DNA from: Chryseobacterium populi
Lineage (GTDB): Bacteria; Bacteroidota; Bacteroidia; Flavobacteriales; Weeksellaceae
Direction: 5' to 3'
Assembly: GCF_000282115.1 (NCBI RefSeq)
Contig: NZ_AKJY01000095.1
Location: 1 to 32,988 of the forward strand
Length of the DNA stretch: 32,988 bases
A program made the translations under genes and the position numbers. Shown piece by piece: positions 8,221-16,628 of the stretch. Each line of letters opens with the position of its first letter. Position 1 is the stretch's first letter. The notes under the pieces are model-generated. The model was not told the origin of the DNA. It ran no database searches and was given only the letters and a program-made list of their open reading frames with translations.

Positions 8221-8250
8221 AAAGCTGCGAAAATTTCCGTAGCTTTCCTG
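8221..8250. terminator. Convergent terminator between PhyH and FkbM genes
   Basis: AAAGCTGCG (8221-8229) pairs with CGTAGCTTT (8238-8246) with one G-U pair. It lies in the 37-bp space between two convergent stops. The A/T flanks give a usable U-tract in both directions, although the plus-strand tract is interrupted (TTTCCTGTTT). Confidence 0.6.
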
Positions 8251-8251
8251 T

Positions 8252-9034
8252 TTATTCTTTATCAGCAAATAAAACATCACCTTCTTTCTGCTTTATTTTC
8301 AACTGAAAAGGCTCTAAGTCCCGGCTCAGGTTTTTTGAATCATAAGGAGAATGTATTTCAATAATTATATTTTCAATATGCTGAAGCCATGAGTTATTTT
8401 TGCTGAGCAGGTCGGCTTCTGCACCTTCAATATCGATTTTCAGTAAATCCATCCGCTGCAGATGATTATTTTTCATAAATGTTTCAACTGACAATGCTTG
8501 TACGGGTATTCCCGATTCAGATACTTTCTGGTTGTAAGACAGTTCCTGCGTGCCAAAATTCACGGATCCGTCTTCAAAATGAGCGGCTGCATGGAAACAG
8601 GCAATATTTTTAAAAGAAGCAGTATTGGCTTTCAGAAGTTGGAAATTCTCCGGAGAAGCTTCTACGGAATATATTTTTGCATTGGGGTATTTCAACGCAA
8701 AATAAATTGATGTCAGCCCGATATGTGCTCCGAAATCTACAATGACTTCAGGATTCTTTTTTAAAAGTTTCAGATGCTTGTCGTACGTTTTTTTCCAGAA
8801 TATTTCATAAAAAATATCAATATCACCCTTAAATGTCCTTAAATAAATATCAAAATTTCTTTTTGCTTTTCTAAACCGATACACGAAAGTTTCGGTATTG
8901 CTGAAGTCAAGTCTGTTTTTTTTAAACTTCGAGCTGTACCTTTTTGTGTTGACAATAAATGCCGTAAAGGTTGTAAGGTTGCTACTTATTTTCGAGCTGA
9001 AAGACAGCTTTGAGATATAGTTTTTTAAAGACAT
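8252..9034 (-). CDS. FkbM-family SAM-dependent methyltransferase
   Basis: A 260-aa protein with a Rossmann methyltransferase domain from about residue 95. SAM motif I is VDFGAHIG (99-106), the acidic ribose contact E125 is in VEASPENF, and KIDIEGAE (199-206) is the hallmark FkbM motif. FkbM enzymes O-methylate sugars or polyketides; in flavobacteria they are often in glycan loci. The N-terminal 90 residues are basic and lack recognisable motifs. It stands alone on the minus strand, converging on the PhyH gene. The substrate is unknown. Confidence 0.85.
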   Translation of the reverse strand: MSLKNYISKLSFSSKISSNLTTFTAFIVNTKRYSSKFKKNRLDFSNTETFVYRFRKAKRNFDIYLRTFKGDIDIFYEIFWKKTYDKHLKLLKKNPEVIVDFGAHIGLTSIYFALKYPNAKIYSVEASPENFQLLKANTASFKNIACFHAAAHFEDGSVNFGTQELSYNQKVSESGIPVQALSVETFMKNNHLQRMDLLKIDIEGAEADLLSKNNSWLQHIENIIIEIHSPYDSKNLSRDLEPFQLKIKQKEGDVLFADKE

Positions 9035-9151
9035 TATTTTCTTGCGCAGATTAATACTGCAAATTAAGAGTATTTATATGGAAAAGCCCGGTTTTCGGAA
9101 AAAAATAAAAATTAAAACTTCAAAAATGCATAGTAAATAGCAAATTATTAG

Positions 9152-9159
9152 TAATTTTG
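9152..9159 (+). promoter_or_regulatory. -7 box before the 9171 gene
   Basis: TAATTTTG followed by C lies 11 bp upstream of the ATG at 9171 and is identical to the box upstream of pdhA. No TTTG is visible at the -33 position. Confidence 0.4.
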
Positions 9160-9170
9160 CACATCGAATT

Positions 9171-9683
9171 ATGACTAGTTTTTCAGGATATTTACCCTAT
9201 GCTTTTGCATTAATAATTGCGATTCCTTTTTTGGTTTTGCTGAGACAGTTTGTACATGCCTATATTAAGCTTAAGAATCAGGAAATAAACCTTCTTTCCG
9301 TAAAATCCAATTCTGAAAATAAAACCCATTCATACGAAAGGATGACCCTTTTTCTGGAAAGAATAAAGCCTTCAAACCTAATTCTGAGATTTGACAAAAA
9401 CCTGGCTGCTCACGAATTTATTTTCCTGACTGAAAAAACAATCAATGAAGAATTTGAATATAATTCTTCCCAACAGCTTTATTTAACAAAAAATTCATGG
9501 AAAAATATTGTTGATTCCAAGAATGCCGTTATAGATTTGCTTCATACGACATATGAAAGCTTTAACAACAGCCCGGAGCTGGACGAATTTAAAACGGTTT
9601 TCATCATGAATTACATGAATGGAGAAGATTATATCGCTGTAACGATAGAAGACCTGAGAAGAGAAATTTTAATAATAGCTTAA
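9171..9683 (+). CDS. Conserved membrane-anchored protein of unknown function
   Basis: I do not recognise a named family. The 170-aa protein has one N-terminal membrane helix (about 8-29, YAFALIIAIPFLVLLRQFVH), then a soluble, mostly helical cytoplasmic domain. That domain contains HSYERMTLFLERIKPSNLILRFD, a probable coiled-coil or amphipathic stretch. It precedes ppa by 19 bp without a terminator, so it is probably co-transcribed with the soluble pyrophosphatase. The -7 box lies just upstream. Similar short anchored proteins are common in Flavobacteriia as uncharacterised genes, from memory only. Confidence 0.75.
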   Translation: MTSFSGYLPYAFALIIAIPFLVLLRQFVHAYIKLKNQEINLLSVKSNSENKTHSYERMTLFLERIKPSNLILRFDKNLAAHEFIFLTEKTINEEFEYNSSQQLYLTKNSWKNIVDSKNAVIDLLHTTYESFNNSPELDEFKTVFIMNYMNGEDYIAVTIEDLRREILIIA

Positions 9684-9702
9684 TTAAAAATAAAAATAAA
9701 TA

Positions 9703-10314
9703 ATGATTCCAAATTTTAAAGCACATCCGTGGCATGGAATTTCTGCAGGAGAAGATGCGCCAAATGTTGTCAATGTATTTGTGGAAATCGTTCCTTCAGA
9801 TACTATTAAATATGAAGTGGATAAAGAAACTGGATATTTAAAGGTAGACAGACCTCAGAAATTCTCAAATATTATTCCCGCACTATACGGATTTGTTCCG
9901 AGAACATATTGCCATAATGAAGTGATGAAGCTTGCTATAGAAAGAGGTGCAGATGATGTTACAATGGGAGATCATGACCCGTTGGATATCTGTGTTTTAA
10001 GTTCACATAATATTCACTCGGGAGGAATGCTGATGGAAGCTATTCCAATCGGTGGCTTCAAAATGATTGATGGTGGTGAGGCTGATGATAAAATCGTTGC
10101 TGTAATGGTAGGTGATCATGCTTTCGGACATTTCAGAGACATTACAGAATTACCTGAAGCAGAAGTAAAAAGATTGATGCACTACTTTTTAACCTATAAA
10201 AACTTACCGGACGAACCTGCAAAATGCAGAATCCAGGAAGTTTACGGAGTTGAACATGCTAAAAAAGTGATCAAGGCAGCACAGAAAGATTACGCAGAAA
10301 AATTCGGGGGATAA
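9703..10314 (+). CDS. ppa: Soluble family I inorganic pyrophosphatase
   Basis: This 203-aa cytoplasmic enzyme hydrolyses pyrophosphate to two phosphates and pulls biosynthetic reactions forward. The active-site signature is D90-H91-D92-P93-L94-D95, where His replaces the small residue usual at the second position. Further metal ligands D123 and D128 lie in MIDGGEADDKIVAV. The C-terminal region PEAEVKRLMHYFLTYKN is typical. It is longer than the about 175-aa E. coli enzyme, with an N-terminal extension as in other Bacteroidota. It lies 171 bp upstream of a membrane pyrophosphatase but is separated from it by a strong terminator, so the two are probably independently transcribed. Confidence 0.93.
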   Translation: MIPNFKAHPWHGISAGEDAPNVVNVFVEIVPSDTIKYEVDKETGYLKVDRPQKFSNIIPALYGFVPRTYCHNEVMKLAIERGADDVTMGDHDPLDICVLSSHNIHSGGMLMEAIPIGGFKMIDGGEADDKIVAVMVGDHAFGHFRDITELPEAEVKRLMHYFLTYKNLPDEPAKCRIQEVYGVEHAKKVIKAAQKDYAEKFGG

Positions 10315-10336
10315 AACTCTTCCATGAATGATAAAT

Positions 10337-10369
10337 AAAGGATAAATGAGATTTCATTTATCCTTTTTT
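10337..10369 (+). terminator. Intrinsic terminator after ppa
   Basis: AAAGGATAAATGA (10337-10349) pairs perfectly with TCATTTATCCTTT (10354-10366) across a 4-nt loop and runs into a T-tract. This is the strongest terminator in the window. Confidence 0.9.
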
Positions 10370-10448
10370 GTTTGGAATAAGCGATGATTGATGAAGAGTG
10401 ATTTTACAGGGTTATATTTTTTTTAATATTTTGATGAGAATTATTTAT

Positions 10449-10456
10449 TATATTTA
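10449..10456 (+). promoter_or_regulatory. Probable -7 box for the membrane pyrophosphatase gene
   Basis: TATATTTA matches TAnnTTTG at all but the last base and lies 30 bp before the ATG. A TTTG occurs at 10430-10433, but the 15-nt spacing is shorter than usual, so confidence is low. Confidence 0.3.
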
Positions 10457-10485
10457 GTTCTCTATTATCAAAAAAATATTAAACT

Positions 10486-13218
10486 ATGGACCTATTTGTG
10501 TTAGTACCAATTTTTGGGGTTGTAGCTTTATTGTATACCTTTTTACAAAGTAACTGGGTAAATAAGCAGAACGCCGGAAATGAAAAAATGAAAACGATCA
10601 GCGGACACATTGCTGACGGTGCAATGGCTTTTCTAAAGGCCGAGTACAAGGTTTTAGCCTATTTTGTAATTATTGTAGCCATTTTGCTGGCAGTGATGGG
10701 AATGAGTAATTCAAATTCGCACTGGAGTATAGGAATTGCTTTTGCTGTAGGAGCTGTATTTTCAGCATTGGCCGGCTTTATAGGAATGAAAATTGCCACG
10801 AAAGCCAATGTAAGAACTGCCGAAGCAGCAAGGACATCCCTTTCAAAAGCGTTGAAAGTTTCCTTTACAGGTGGTACCGTAATGGGAATGGGAGTTGCCG
10901 GATTAGCGGTTTTAGGATTAGGAACACTTTTTATTGTTCTGAAACAGATTTTTGCTCCCGATGCGACGGTAGATTCCCACGAAATGGAAAGAACGATCGA
11001 GATTCTGACAGGATTTTCTCTTGGGGCCGAATCTATTGCCTTATTTGCAAGAGTAGGAGGTGGTATTTATACAAAAGCAGCTGACGTAGGAGCAGATCTT
11101 GTAGGAAAAGTAGAAGCGGGAATTCCTGAGGATGATCCAAGAAACCCGGCTACGATTGCTGATAATGTAGGAGATAATGTAGGAGATGTGGCAGGAATGG
11201 GCGCCGACCTTTTCGGATCTTATGTAGCAACTGTTTTAGCAACCATGGTTTTAGGACGGGAAACAGTGTCTGTAGACTCATACGGTGGGTTTGCACCCAT
11301 TCTTTTACCGATGCTTATTGCAGGAACAGGAATTATTTTTTCAATTATAGGAACTTTATTTGTCAGAATTAATGATAATGAAGGGAGCTCGACTTCAAGT
11401 GTTCAGAATGCTTTAAACCTTGGAAACTGGGGAAGTATCGTGATCACTGCAATAGCCTCTTATTTTCTGGTAACTTATATTCTCCCGGATAAAATGGTTT
11501 TAAGAGGCCATGAATTCACTAAAATGGGTGTTTTCGGGGCCATTATGGTCGGATTGGTTGTAGGTACCTTAATGAGTATTATTACAGAATATTATACAGC
11601 GATGGGAAAAAGACCGGTTTCAAGCATTGTGAGACAGTCTTCTACAGGCCATGCAACAAATATTATCGGCGGCCTTGCCGTTGGAATGGAATCTACTTTG
11701 CTTCCGATTATTGTTTTAGCAGGAGGAATTTACGGATCATACCTTTGTGCCGGGTTGTATGGTGTAGCGATTGCGGCAGCAGGAATGATGGCGACCACAG
11801 CCATGCAGCTTGCCATTGATGCTTTCGGGCCGATTGCAGATAATGCCGGTGGAATTGCCGAAATGAGTGAGCTTCCGAAAGAAGTTCGTGAAAAAACAGA
11901 TATCCTGGATGCAGTAGGAAATACAACGGCAGCTACCGGAAAAGGATTTGCCATTGCATCTGCTGCTTTAACTGCTCTAGCATTATTTGCCGCTTTCGTG
12001 GGTATTGCAGGTATTGACGGTATTGATATTTACAGAGCCGATGTATTAGCCGGCCTGTTCGTAGGAGGAATGATCCCGTTTATCTTCTCATCTTTAGCGA
12101 TTACCGCTGTAGGACAGGCCGCGATGGCAATGGTAGAGGAAGTAAGACGGCAGTTCCGTGAAATCCCGGGAATTTTAGAAGGAAAAGCAGAGCCGGAATA
12201 TGAAAAATGTGTGGCTATTTCTACTGATGCATCCATAAAAAAAATGATGTTGCCGGGAGCTATTGCCATTATTTCACCACTTTTGATCGGATTTATCTTC
12301 GGACCGGAAGTATTGGGAGGATTTTTAGCAGGAGCAACGGTAAGCGGTGTTTTAATGGGAATGTTCCAGAATAACGCCGGCGGAGCCTGGGATAACGCTA
12401 AAAAATCTTTTGAAAAAGGAGTAGACATCAACGGAAAAACTTATTATAAAGGATCTGAACCTCATAAAGCATCGGTAACAGGTGATACAGTGGGAGATCC
12501 GTTTAAAGATACCTCAGGACCGTCAATGAACATTCTGATTAAGCTGATGTCAATTGTTTCATTGGTCATTGCGCCTACCCTGGCTACTTTACACAAAGAT
12601 AAAATCGATGCCAACCGAAAAACTAAAATTGAAAGCCTTACAGGAATGACCGGGATTCATTCGGAAAGCGAAAATATGCCTGTAACTGAGCCTTCATCAA
12701 CAGAAGAAATTAAAGGCCATTTAAATGAAACAGGTGATTTCGTATATGAAACCGGAACAATCAAGGAAATCAAGCTGAACGGAGGAAAAATAATCACTCT
12801 TGGTGAAGGAAGCCAGCTGTACCGTTTGCTTAATGGAGTTAAAGAAAAAAGCCCGGCCATTTTAAATCCGGATAACTGGTATACCATCGAAAATCTTTAT
12901 TTTGAAACCGGTTCAAGTGATTTAAAAGCAGGCTCTGAAGCAGAACTGAATAATCTTGCTGAAATTTTAAATGCTTATCCCGGCTTAAAAATCAAATTAG
13001 GCGGTTATACCGATAATACGGGAAATCAGGAAAGCAACCAGAAGCTGTCGAATTTAAGAGCACAGACTGCAAAACTAAAACTATTGGAAATGGGAATTTC
13101 TGCAGACAGGATTGAAGCTGAAGGTTATGGTTCTCAACATCCGGTATGTGAAGCCAATGATACGGATGAATGTAAAGCTAAAAACAGAAGAATTGATGTA
13201 AGAGTTCTTTCTTTATAA
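10486..13218 (+). CDS. hppA: Membrane ion-pumping pyrophosphatase with C-terminal OmpA domain
   Basis: A 910-aa fusion. Residues 1 to about 705 are a membrane pyrophosphatase, a multi-helix pump that couples PPi hydrolysis to H+ or Na+ export. Visible motifs are D200...K208-x-E210 (DVGADLVGKVE), EDDPRNPATIADNVGDNVGD, and GNTTAATGKG (478-487). Ala482 and Gly485 in that motif mark the K+-dependent subfamily; the pumped ion cannot be decided. A linker (about 705-800) follows. Residues 803-910 form an OmpA-like peptidoglycan-binding domain (NLYFETGSSDLKAGS, GYTDNTGNQESNQKLSNLRA, NRRIDV). M-PPase structures place both termini outside the cytoplasm, so the OmpA domain could reach peptidoglycan. Family proteins normally end near 670-800 residues. 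Confidence 0.93.
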   Translation: MDLFVLVPIFGVVALLYTFLQSNWVNKQNAGNEKMKTISGHIADGAMAFLKAEYKVLAYFVIIVAILLAVMGMSNSNSHWSIGIAFAVGAVFSALAGFIGMKIATKANVRTAEAARTSLSKALKVSFTGGTVMGMGVAGLAVLGLGTLFIVLKQIFAPDATVDSHEMERTIEILTGFSLGAESIALFARVGGGIYTKAADVGADLVGKVEAGIPEDDPRNPATIADNVGDNVGDVAGMGADLFGSYVATVLATMVLGRETVSVDSYGGFAPILLPMLIAGTGIIFSIIGTLFVRINDNEGSSTSSVQNALNLGNWGSIVITAIASYFLVTYILPDKMVLRGHEFTKMGVFGAIMVGLVVGTLMSIITEYYTAMGKRPVSSIVRQSSTGHATNIIGGLAVGMESTLLPIIVLAGGIYGSYLCAGLYGVAIAAAGMMATTAMQLAIDAFGPIADNAGGIAEMSELPKEVREKTDILDAVGNTTAATGKGFAIASAALTALALFAAFVGIAGIDGIDIYRADVLAGLFVGGMIPFIFSSLAITAVGQAAMAMVEEVRRQFREIPGILEGKAEPEYEKCVAISTDASIKKMMLPGAIAIISPLLIGFIFGPEVLGGFLAGATVSGVLMGMFQNNAGGAWDNAKKSFEKGVDINGKTYYKGSEPHKASVTGDTVGDPFKDTSGPSMNILIKLMSIVSLVIAPTLATLHKDKIDANRKTKIESLTGMTGIHSESENMPVTEPSSTEEIKGHLNETGDFVYETGTIKEIKLNGGKIITLGEGSQLYRLLNGVKEKSPAILNPDNWYTIENLYFETGSSDLKAGSEAELNNLAEILNAYPGLKIKLGGYTDNTGNQESNQKLSNLRAQTAKLKLLEMGISADRIEAEGYGSQHPVCEANDTDECKAKNRRIDVRVLSL

Positions 13219-13244
13219 AATCTTAAGCAATATAATATTATTAC

Positions 13245-13271
13245 AGCACTGCTGAAAGGCGGTGCTTTTTT
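13245..13271 (+). terminator. Intrinsic terminator after hppA
   Basis: AGCACTGCT (13245-13253) pairs with GGCGGTGCT (13258-13266), including G-U pairs, around a GAAA tetraloop, then T6. Confidence 0.85.
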
Positions 13272-13418
13272 GTTGGAGTAAGTTGAAAAGATACAAAGGA
13301 TTTAACAGCAAGTAGAAAGAAATATATGCACAATCAATTCTATCGCAGATAAAATTCCTTGCATCTTAAACAAGAGTCAATAAAATAATTTGCGTTTTTT
13401 GCGGTTAACCTATACAAC

Positions 13419-14558
13419 CTATAGATTTTTTCTCAAATGCTCCAATGCCTGTATAATCACTTCATCTTTCTTGGAAAAGCTAAACCGCACATAATCAGAA
13501 TCCTGTTTCGAATTATAAAATGCGGAAAGCGGAAGACAAGCCACCTTTTTTTCAATCGTGAGCCACCTTGAAAACTCTACATCCGTCATTGTTTTGGAAA
13601 CATTCCGAAAATTAACAACCTGGAAAACACTTCCCTGAGATTTTTGTTCGGTTTGTAATGGGGTATCAGCGATAAGCTTATTGAAAATATCCCTTTTATG
13701 CTGCATTAATTTCTGATTTTCAGAAGAATCAAACACTTCAAGGTATTTTGCCACAGCATATTGGGCAGGAGCATTGGCGCTATAGGAAATATACTGCTGA
13801 TGACATCTGAATTTAGGGGTCAGTTCCTCGGAAGTTAGCAGATAACTTACCTTCCAGCCTGTAGAATGAAACATTTTTCCGAAAGAGAAGATACAGAATG
13901 TTCTCTTTTTTAATTCAGGATGGATGAAAGAGCTGTAATGTTGTATACCATCATAACAGTAGGTGTCATAAATCTCTTCCGAAATCAGATAAATTTCACG
14001 GTTTTTTATTAATTCATACAGTTGATTCCAATCTGACTGATCCCATATTTTTCCAGTTGGGTTTTGCGGAGAATTCACAATAATGGCTTTAGTTTTTTCT
14101 GAAATGCAATTTTGAAGTTTTTCCCAGTTTATCACAAAATCATTGTCAAGATCATAATACACAGGAATGCCGCCATTAAGAAATACAGAAGGCCCGTAGG
14201 TATAATAAGATGGCTGAATGATGATAACTTCATCTCCTTGGTTTAAAATGCATTTAAGGGAAGTATATAAAGCAAAGGTTGCGCAAGGAACAATCGTTAT
14301 TTCATTTTCTTTCAGTGAAATTTTGTTTTCTCTTTTTAAGTTGAATTTAATAATATTTTCGATCAGCAGAGGGTTTCCTGCAATGGGTTCATAATTGTGG
14401 TGAATAGCGTCTGCAGATTCTTTAAGAAAGTATTTTAAACGTTCATCAATGGCAAAATCAGGAAGGCCTAATGAAAGGTCAAAACTGTTGTTCCTCGAAG
14501 CAAGCTCAGACATTTCAGTAAAAAAAGAGTAATGATTGAATCCGTAAATATTTTCCAT
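13419..14558 (-). CDS. Class I/II PLP aminotransferase (methionine aminotransferase-like)
   Basis: A 379-aa fold-type I aminotransferase, probably using methionine or aromatic/keto-acid pairs like YbdL. It shows NSPQNPTG (162-169), the Schiff-base lysine K228 in SFGKMFHSTGWKVSY, and the C-terminal arginine region YVRFSFSKK. The motif normally reading SDEVY is SEEIY here (193-197). The Asp that contacts the PLP ring nitrogen is therefore Glu194, an atypical substitution. The gene stands alone, divergent from the M28 peptidase with an 88-bp gap. A -7 box TATATTTG (complement of 14576-14583) lies upstream of its ATG. Aminotransferase class is firm; substrate is inferred from general resemblance. 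Confidence 0.85.
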   Translation of the reverse strand: MENIYGFNHYSFFTEMSELASRNNSFDLSLGLPDFAIDERLKYFLKESADAIHHNYEPIAGNPLLIENIIKFNLKRENKISLKENEITIVPCATFALYTSLKCILNQGDEVIIIQPSYYTYGPSVFLNGGIPVYYDLDNDFVINWEKLQNCISEKTKAIIVNSPQNPTGKIWDQSDWNQLYELIKNREIYLISEEIYDTYCYDGIQHYSSFIHPELKKRTFCIFSFGKMFHSTGWKVSYLLTSEELTPKFRCHQQYISYSANAPAQYAVAKYLEVFDSSENQKLMQHKRDIFNKLIADTPLQTEQKSQGSVFQVVNFRNVSKTMTDVEFSRWLTIEKKVACLPLSAFYNSKQDSDYVRFSFSKKDEVIIQALEHLRKNL

Positions 14559-14575
14559 TCTTTTTACAATTATAT

Positions 14576-14583
14576 CAAATATA
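14576..14583 (-). promoter_or_regulatory. -7 box for the aminotransferase gene
   Basis: The minus strand reads TATATTTG, a perfect TAnnTTTG, 18-25 bp upstream of the ATG at 14558. No TTTG is seen at the usual -33 distance. Confidence 0.45.
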
Positions 14584-14646
14584 AGAAAAATTAGAATCCA
14601 TTACAGATTAAATAAAATTTGTTATTTTTAAAGAAATAATTTTATA

Positions 14647-15702
14647 ATGAGAAAAATACTTATTCCACTATTTTCTGTTGCGTTATTGACAAGCTGTGGA
14701 ACTGCTAAAGTGGCCAACGACGGGAAAAGCGCTACGGATTCATCGCCAAAAATTTCTTCTAAAGCTGAAAAAGCATTTCAGGCGGCTTATCAGACTATTA
14801 GCGCGGAAGATTTAAAGAAAAATCTATATGTAATTGCTTCTGATGAAATGGGAGGAAGAGATACCGGCAGCCCGGGACAGAAAAAAGCAGGAGAGTATAT
14901 GATTAATTTTTATAAAGACTTAGGAATCTCTTATCCTAAAGCTCTTGGTTCTTACTATCAGAAAGTCCCGGCTGATTTTATGAAGAAAAGAGGCGGTGGT
15001 AATCTTCCGGATTCGGAAAATATACTAGCTTTCATAGAAGGAAGTGAAAAGCCTGAGGAAATAATTGTAGTATCCGCCCATTATGATCACGTAGGTACAA
15101 GAAACGGAGTTGTTTATAACGGTGCAGATGACGATGGCAGCGGAACAGTGGGTGTAATGGAGATTGCAAAAGCTTTCCAGGCTGCTAAAAAAGCTGGGAA
15201 CGGACCTAAAAGATCAATCCTGTTCCTTCATGTAACCGGAGAAGAGCATGGCTTATTCGGATCTGAATTCTATACGGATAATCCGGTGTTTCCGTTAGCC
15301 AATACTGTGGTTGACCTTAACATCGATATGATCGGTCGTGATGATCCTGAAAACAGAGGAAAACAATATGTATATGTAATTGGTTCAGAAATGTTAAGCT
15401 CACAATTGAAAGTAATCAATGAAGCTGCCAATAAGAAAACCAATAATCTGGAATTAAACTATAAATACGATGATCCCGCAGATCCTCAAAGATTATATTA
15501 CAGATCAGACCACTATAATTTTGCAAAAAATAATGTTCCGGTAGCATTTTTCTTTGACGGAATTCATGAAGATTATCACAAACCGACTGATGATGTTGAA
15601 AAAATCGATTATGCTTTGTTACAGAAAAGAACACAATTGGTTTTTACAACTGCATGGGATATTGCTAACAGCCCGGAAAGAATTGTCGTTGATAAGAAAT
15701 AA
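14647..15702 (+). CDS. Lipoprotein M28-family zinc aminopeptidase
   Basis: A 351-aa exported metallopeptidase. The signal peptide ends in lipobox LLTSC with lipidated C17. The M28 di-zinc site is complete: H145-x-D147 (SAHYDHVG), the bridging Asp in NGADDDGSG (159-166), E199-E200 (TGEEHGLFGSEFY), D227 (NIDMIGRDD) and H311 (EDYHKPTDD). Such enzymes remove N-terminal amino acids from peptides in the periplasm or at the outer membrane. It is preceded by an AT-rich divergent promoter region shared with the aminotransferase gene and followed by a hairpin terminator. Assignment is firm; specificity is unknown. Confidence 0.92.
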   Translation: MRKILIPLFSVALLTSCGTAKVANDGKSATDSSPKISSKAEKAFQAAYQTISAEDLKKNLYVIASDEMGGRDTGSPGQKKAGEYMINFYKDLGISYPKALGSYYQKVPADFMKKRGGGNLPDSENILAFIEGSEKPEEIIVVSAHYDHVGTRNGVVYNGADDDGSGTVGVMEIAKAFQAAKKAGNGPKRSILFLHVTGEEHGLFGSEFYTDNPVFPLANTVVDLNIDMIGRDDPENRGKQYVYVIGSEMLSSQLKVINEAANKKTNNLELNYKYDDPADPQRLYYRSDHYNFAKNNVPVAFFFDGIHEDYHKPTDDVEKIDYALLQKRTQLVFTTAWDIANSPERIVVDKK

Positions 15703-15758
15703 TTTGCAAAATTAATTCACTGAAATAAATTAGTACCTTTAGATTATAAAAAATAAGT

Positions 15759-15790
15759 AAGCCTGTAAGAATAATATCTTATAGGCTTTT
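15759..15790 (+). terminator. Hairpin terminator after the M28 peptidase gene
   Basis: AAGCCTGTAAGA (15759-15770) pairs with TCTTATAGGCTT (15777-15788), 12 bp with one G-U, loop ATAATA. The T-run is short (TTTT then ATT), so read-through into the GNAT gene 25 bp later is possible. Confidence 0.7.
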
Positions 15791-15812
15791 ATTAAAACTT
15801 TAATTGAATGAT

Positions 15813-16250
15813 ATGATAATCCGTGAAGCTAAAAAAGAAGATATTCTGCAAATACAGTTGGTGAGAAATTCCGTAAAAGAAAATATGCTTTCTGATCCTT
15901 CTTTGGTTACCGACCGGGATTGTGAAGAATTTTTATTTGAAAGGGGAAAGGGCTGGGTTTGCGAAATTGATCACCGGATAGCAGGATTCTCAATTGTTGA
16001 TCTTAAAGAAAATAATATCTGGGCTTTATTTTTACATCCTGATTTTGAAAAACAGGGGATCGGAAGGAAGCTGCACGATAATATGCTTGACTGGTATTTT
16101 AGCCAGACGAAGGATACGGTATGGCTCGGAACGGCACCCGGTACAAGAGCGGAAACCTTTTACAGAAAATCTGGCTGGATCGAAACCGGAACTCATGGGA
16201 AAGGAGAAATTAAATTTGAAATGCAGTATATTCACTGGAAAAACAGATAA
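15813..16250 (+). CDS. GNAT-family N-acetyltransferase
   Basis: This 145-aa protein covers a single GNAT domain. The acetyl-CoA pyrophosphate loop is Q81-G82-I83-G84-R85-K86-L87, following the beta4 segment IWALFLHPDFEK. The C-terminal part contains AETFYRKSGWIETG, the usual beta5-alpha4 region. I start at the ATG at 15813, not the TTG at 15804, because ATG is in an A-rich context and gives the canonical MIIREAKKEDI opening. The VOC gene begins 2 bp after the stop, so they are coupled. Substrate is unknown. Confidence 0.85.
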   Translation: MIIREAKKEDILQIQLVRNSVKENMLSDPSLVTDRDCEEFLFERGKGWVCEIDHRIAGFSIVDLKENNIWALFLHPDFEKQGIGRKLHDNMLDWYFSQTKDTVWLGTAPGTRAETFYRKSGWIETGTHGKGEIKFEMQYIHWKNR

Positions 16251-16252
16251 AA

Positions 16253-16621
16253 ATGAAACAGAATGTAAAATCATTGAGACCTTTTATAGGCGCTGAAAAC
16301 TTTGAGATCAGCAGAAAATTCTACGCTGACCTGGGATTTGAAGAAATTATTTTAGAATATAATTTATCACTGTTCAAAAAACAGGAAATAGGATTCTACC
16401 TTCAGGATGCTTATGTGAAAGACTGGATTGACAATACGATGCTTTTCATGGAAGTTGAGAATGTGGAAGATTTCTGGCAGGAGCTTTTATCTTTAAATCT
16501 TCCTGAAAAATACGGAAAAGTAAAACTTAGCCCTGTCAGAACACTGGATTGGGGAAAAGAATGCTTCGTGCATGATCCGTCCGGAATTTTATGGCATTTT
16601 GGTGAGTTTTTTAATAAATAG
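16253..16621 (+). CDS. VOC (glyoxalase/bleomycin-resistance) superfamily protein
   Basis: This 122-aa protein has the paired beta-alpha-beta-beta-beta fold of the VOC family: LRPFIGAENFEISRKFYADLGFEEI at the N-terminus and FVHDPSGILWHFGEFF at the C-terminus. The latter is the standard D-P-x-G-x-L-W/H closing motif. Bleomycin-resistance-type members bind hydrophobic drugs as dimers, whereas glyoxalases need metal ligands that are not complete here. It is the middle gene of a three-gene unit with GNAT (2 bp upstream) and the endonuclease V-like gene (7 bp downstream). Function is not predictable beyond the fold. Confidence 0.8.
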   Translation: MKQNVKSLRPFIGAENFEISRKFYADLGFEEIILEYNLSLFKKQEIGFYLQDAYVKDWIDNTMLFMEVENVEDFWQELLSLNLPEKYGKVKLSPVRTLDWGKECFVHDPSGILWHFGEFFNK

Positions 16622-16628
16622 GCCGACA

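Noticed and set aside
12030..12431. 133-codon open frame antisense to hppA
   Set aside because: It is a shadow of the hppA coding strand with composition set by the opposite codons, and no promoter or start context supports it.
13365..13410. TTTGCGTTTTTTGCGGTTAAC string between hppA and the aminotransferase
   Set aside because: It resembles intergenic repeats I recall from related genomes, but only one copy is present here and it shows no structure.
15734..15741. TACCTTTA as a promoter for the GNAT operon
   Set aside because: It lacks a -33 box at usual spacing and would put the peptidase terminator hairpin into the transcript leader.
15994..16296. 100-codon plus-strand frame across the GNAT/VOC junction
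   Set aside because: It lies in another frame of the GNAT gene and lacks any protein-like motif; GNAT and VOC frames are well supported.
16572..16628. Upstream ATG extending the endonuclease V-like protein
   Set aside because: The added residues are translated from the end of the VOC gene in another frame and do not fit the family N-terminus.
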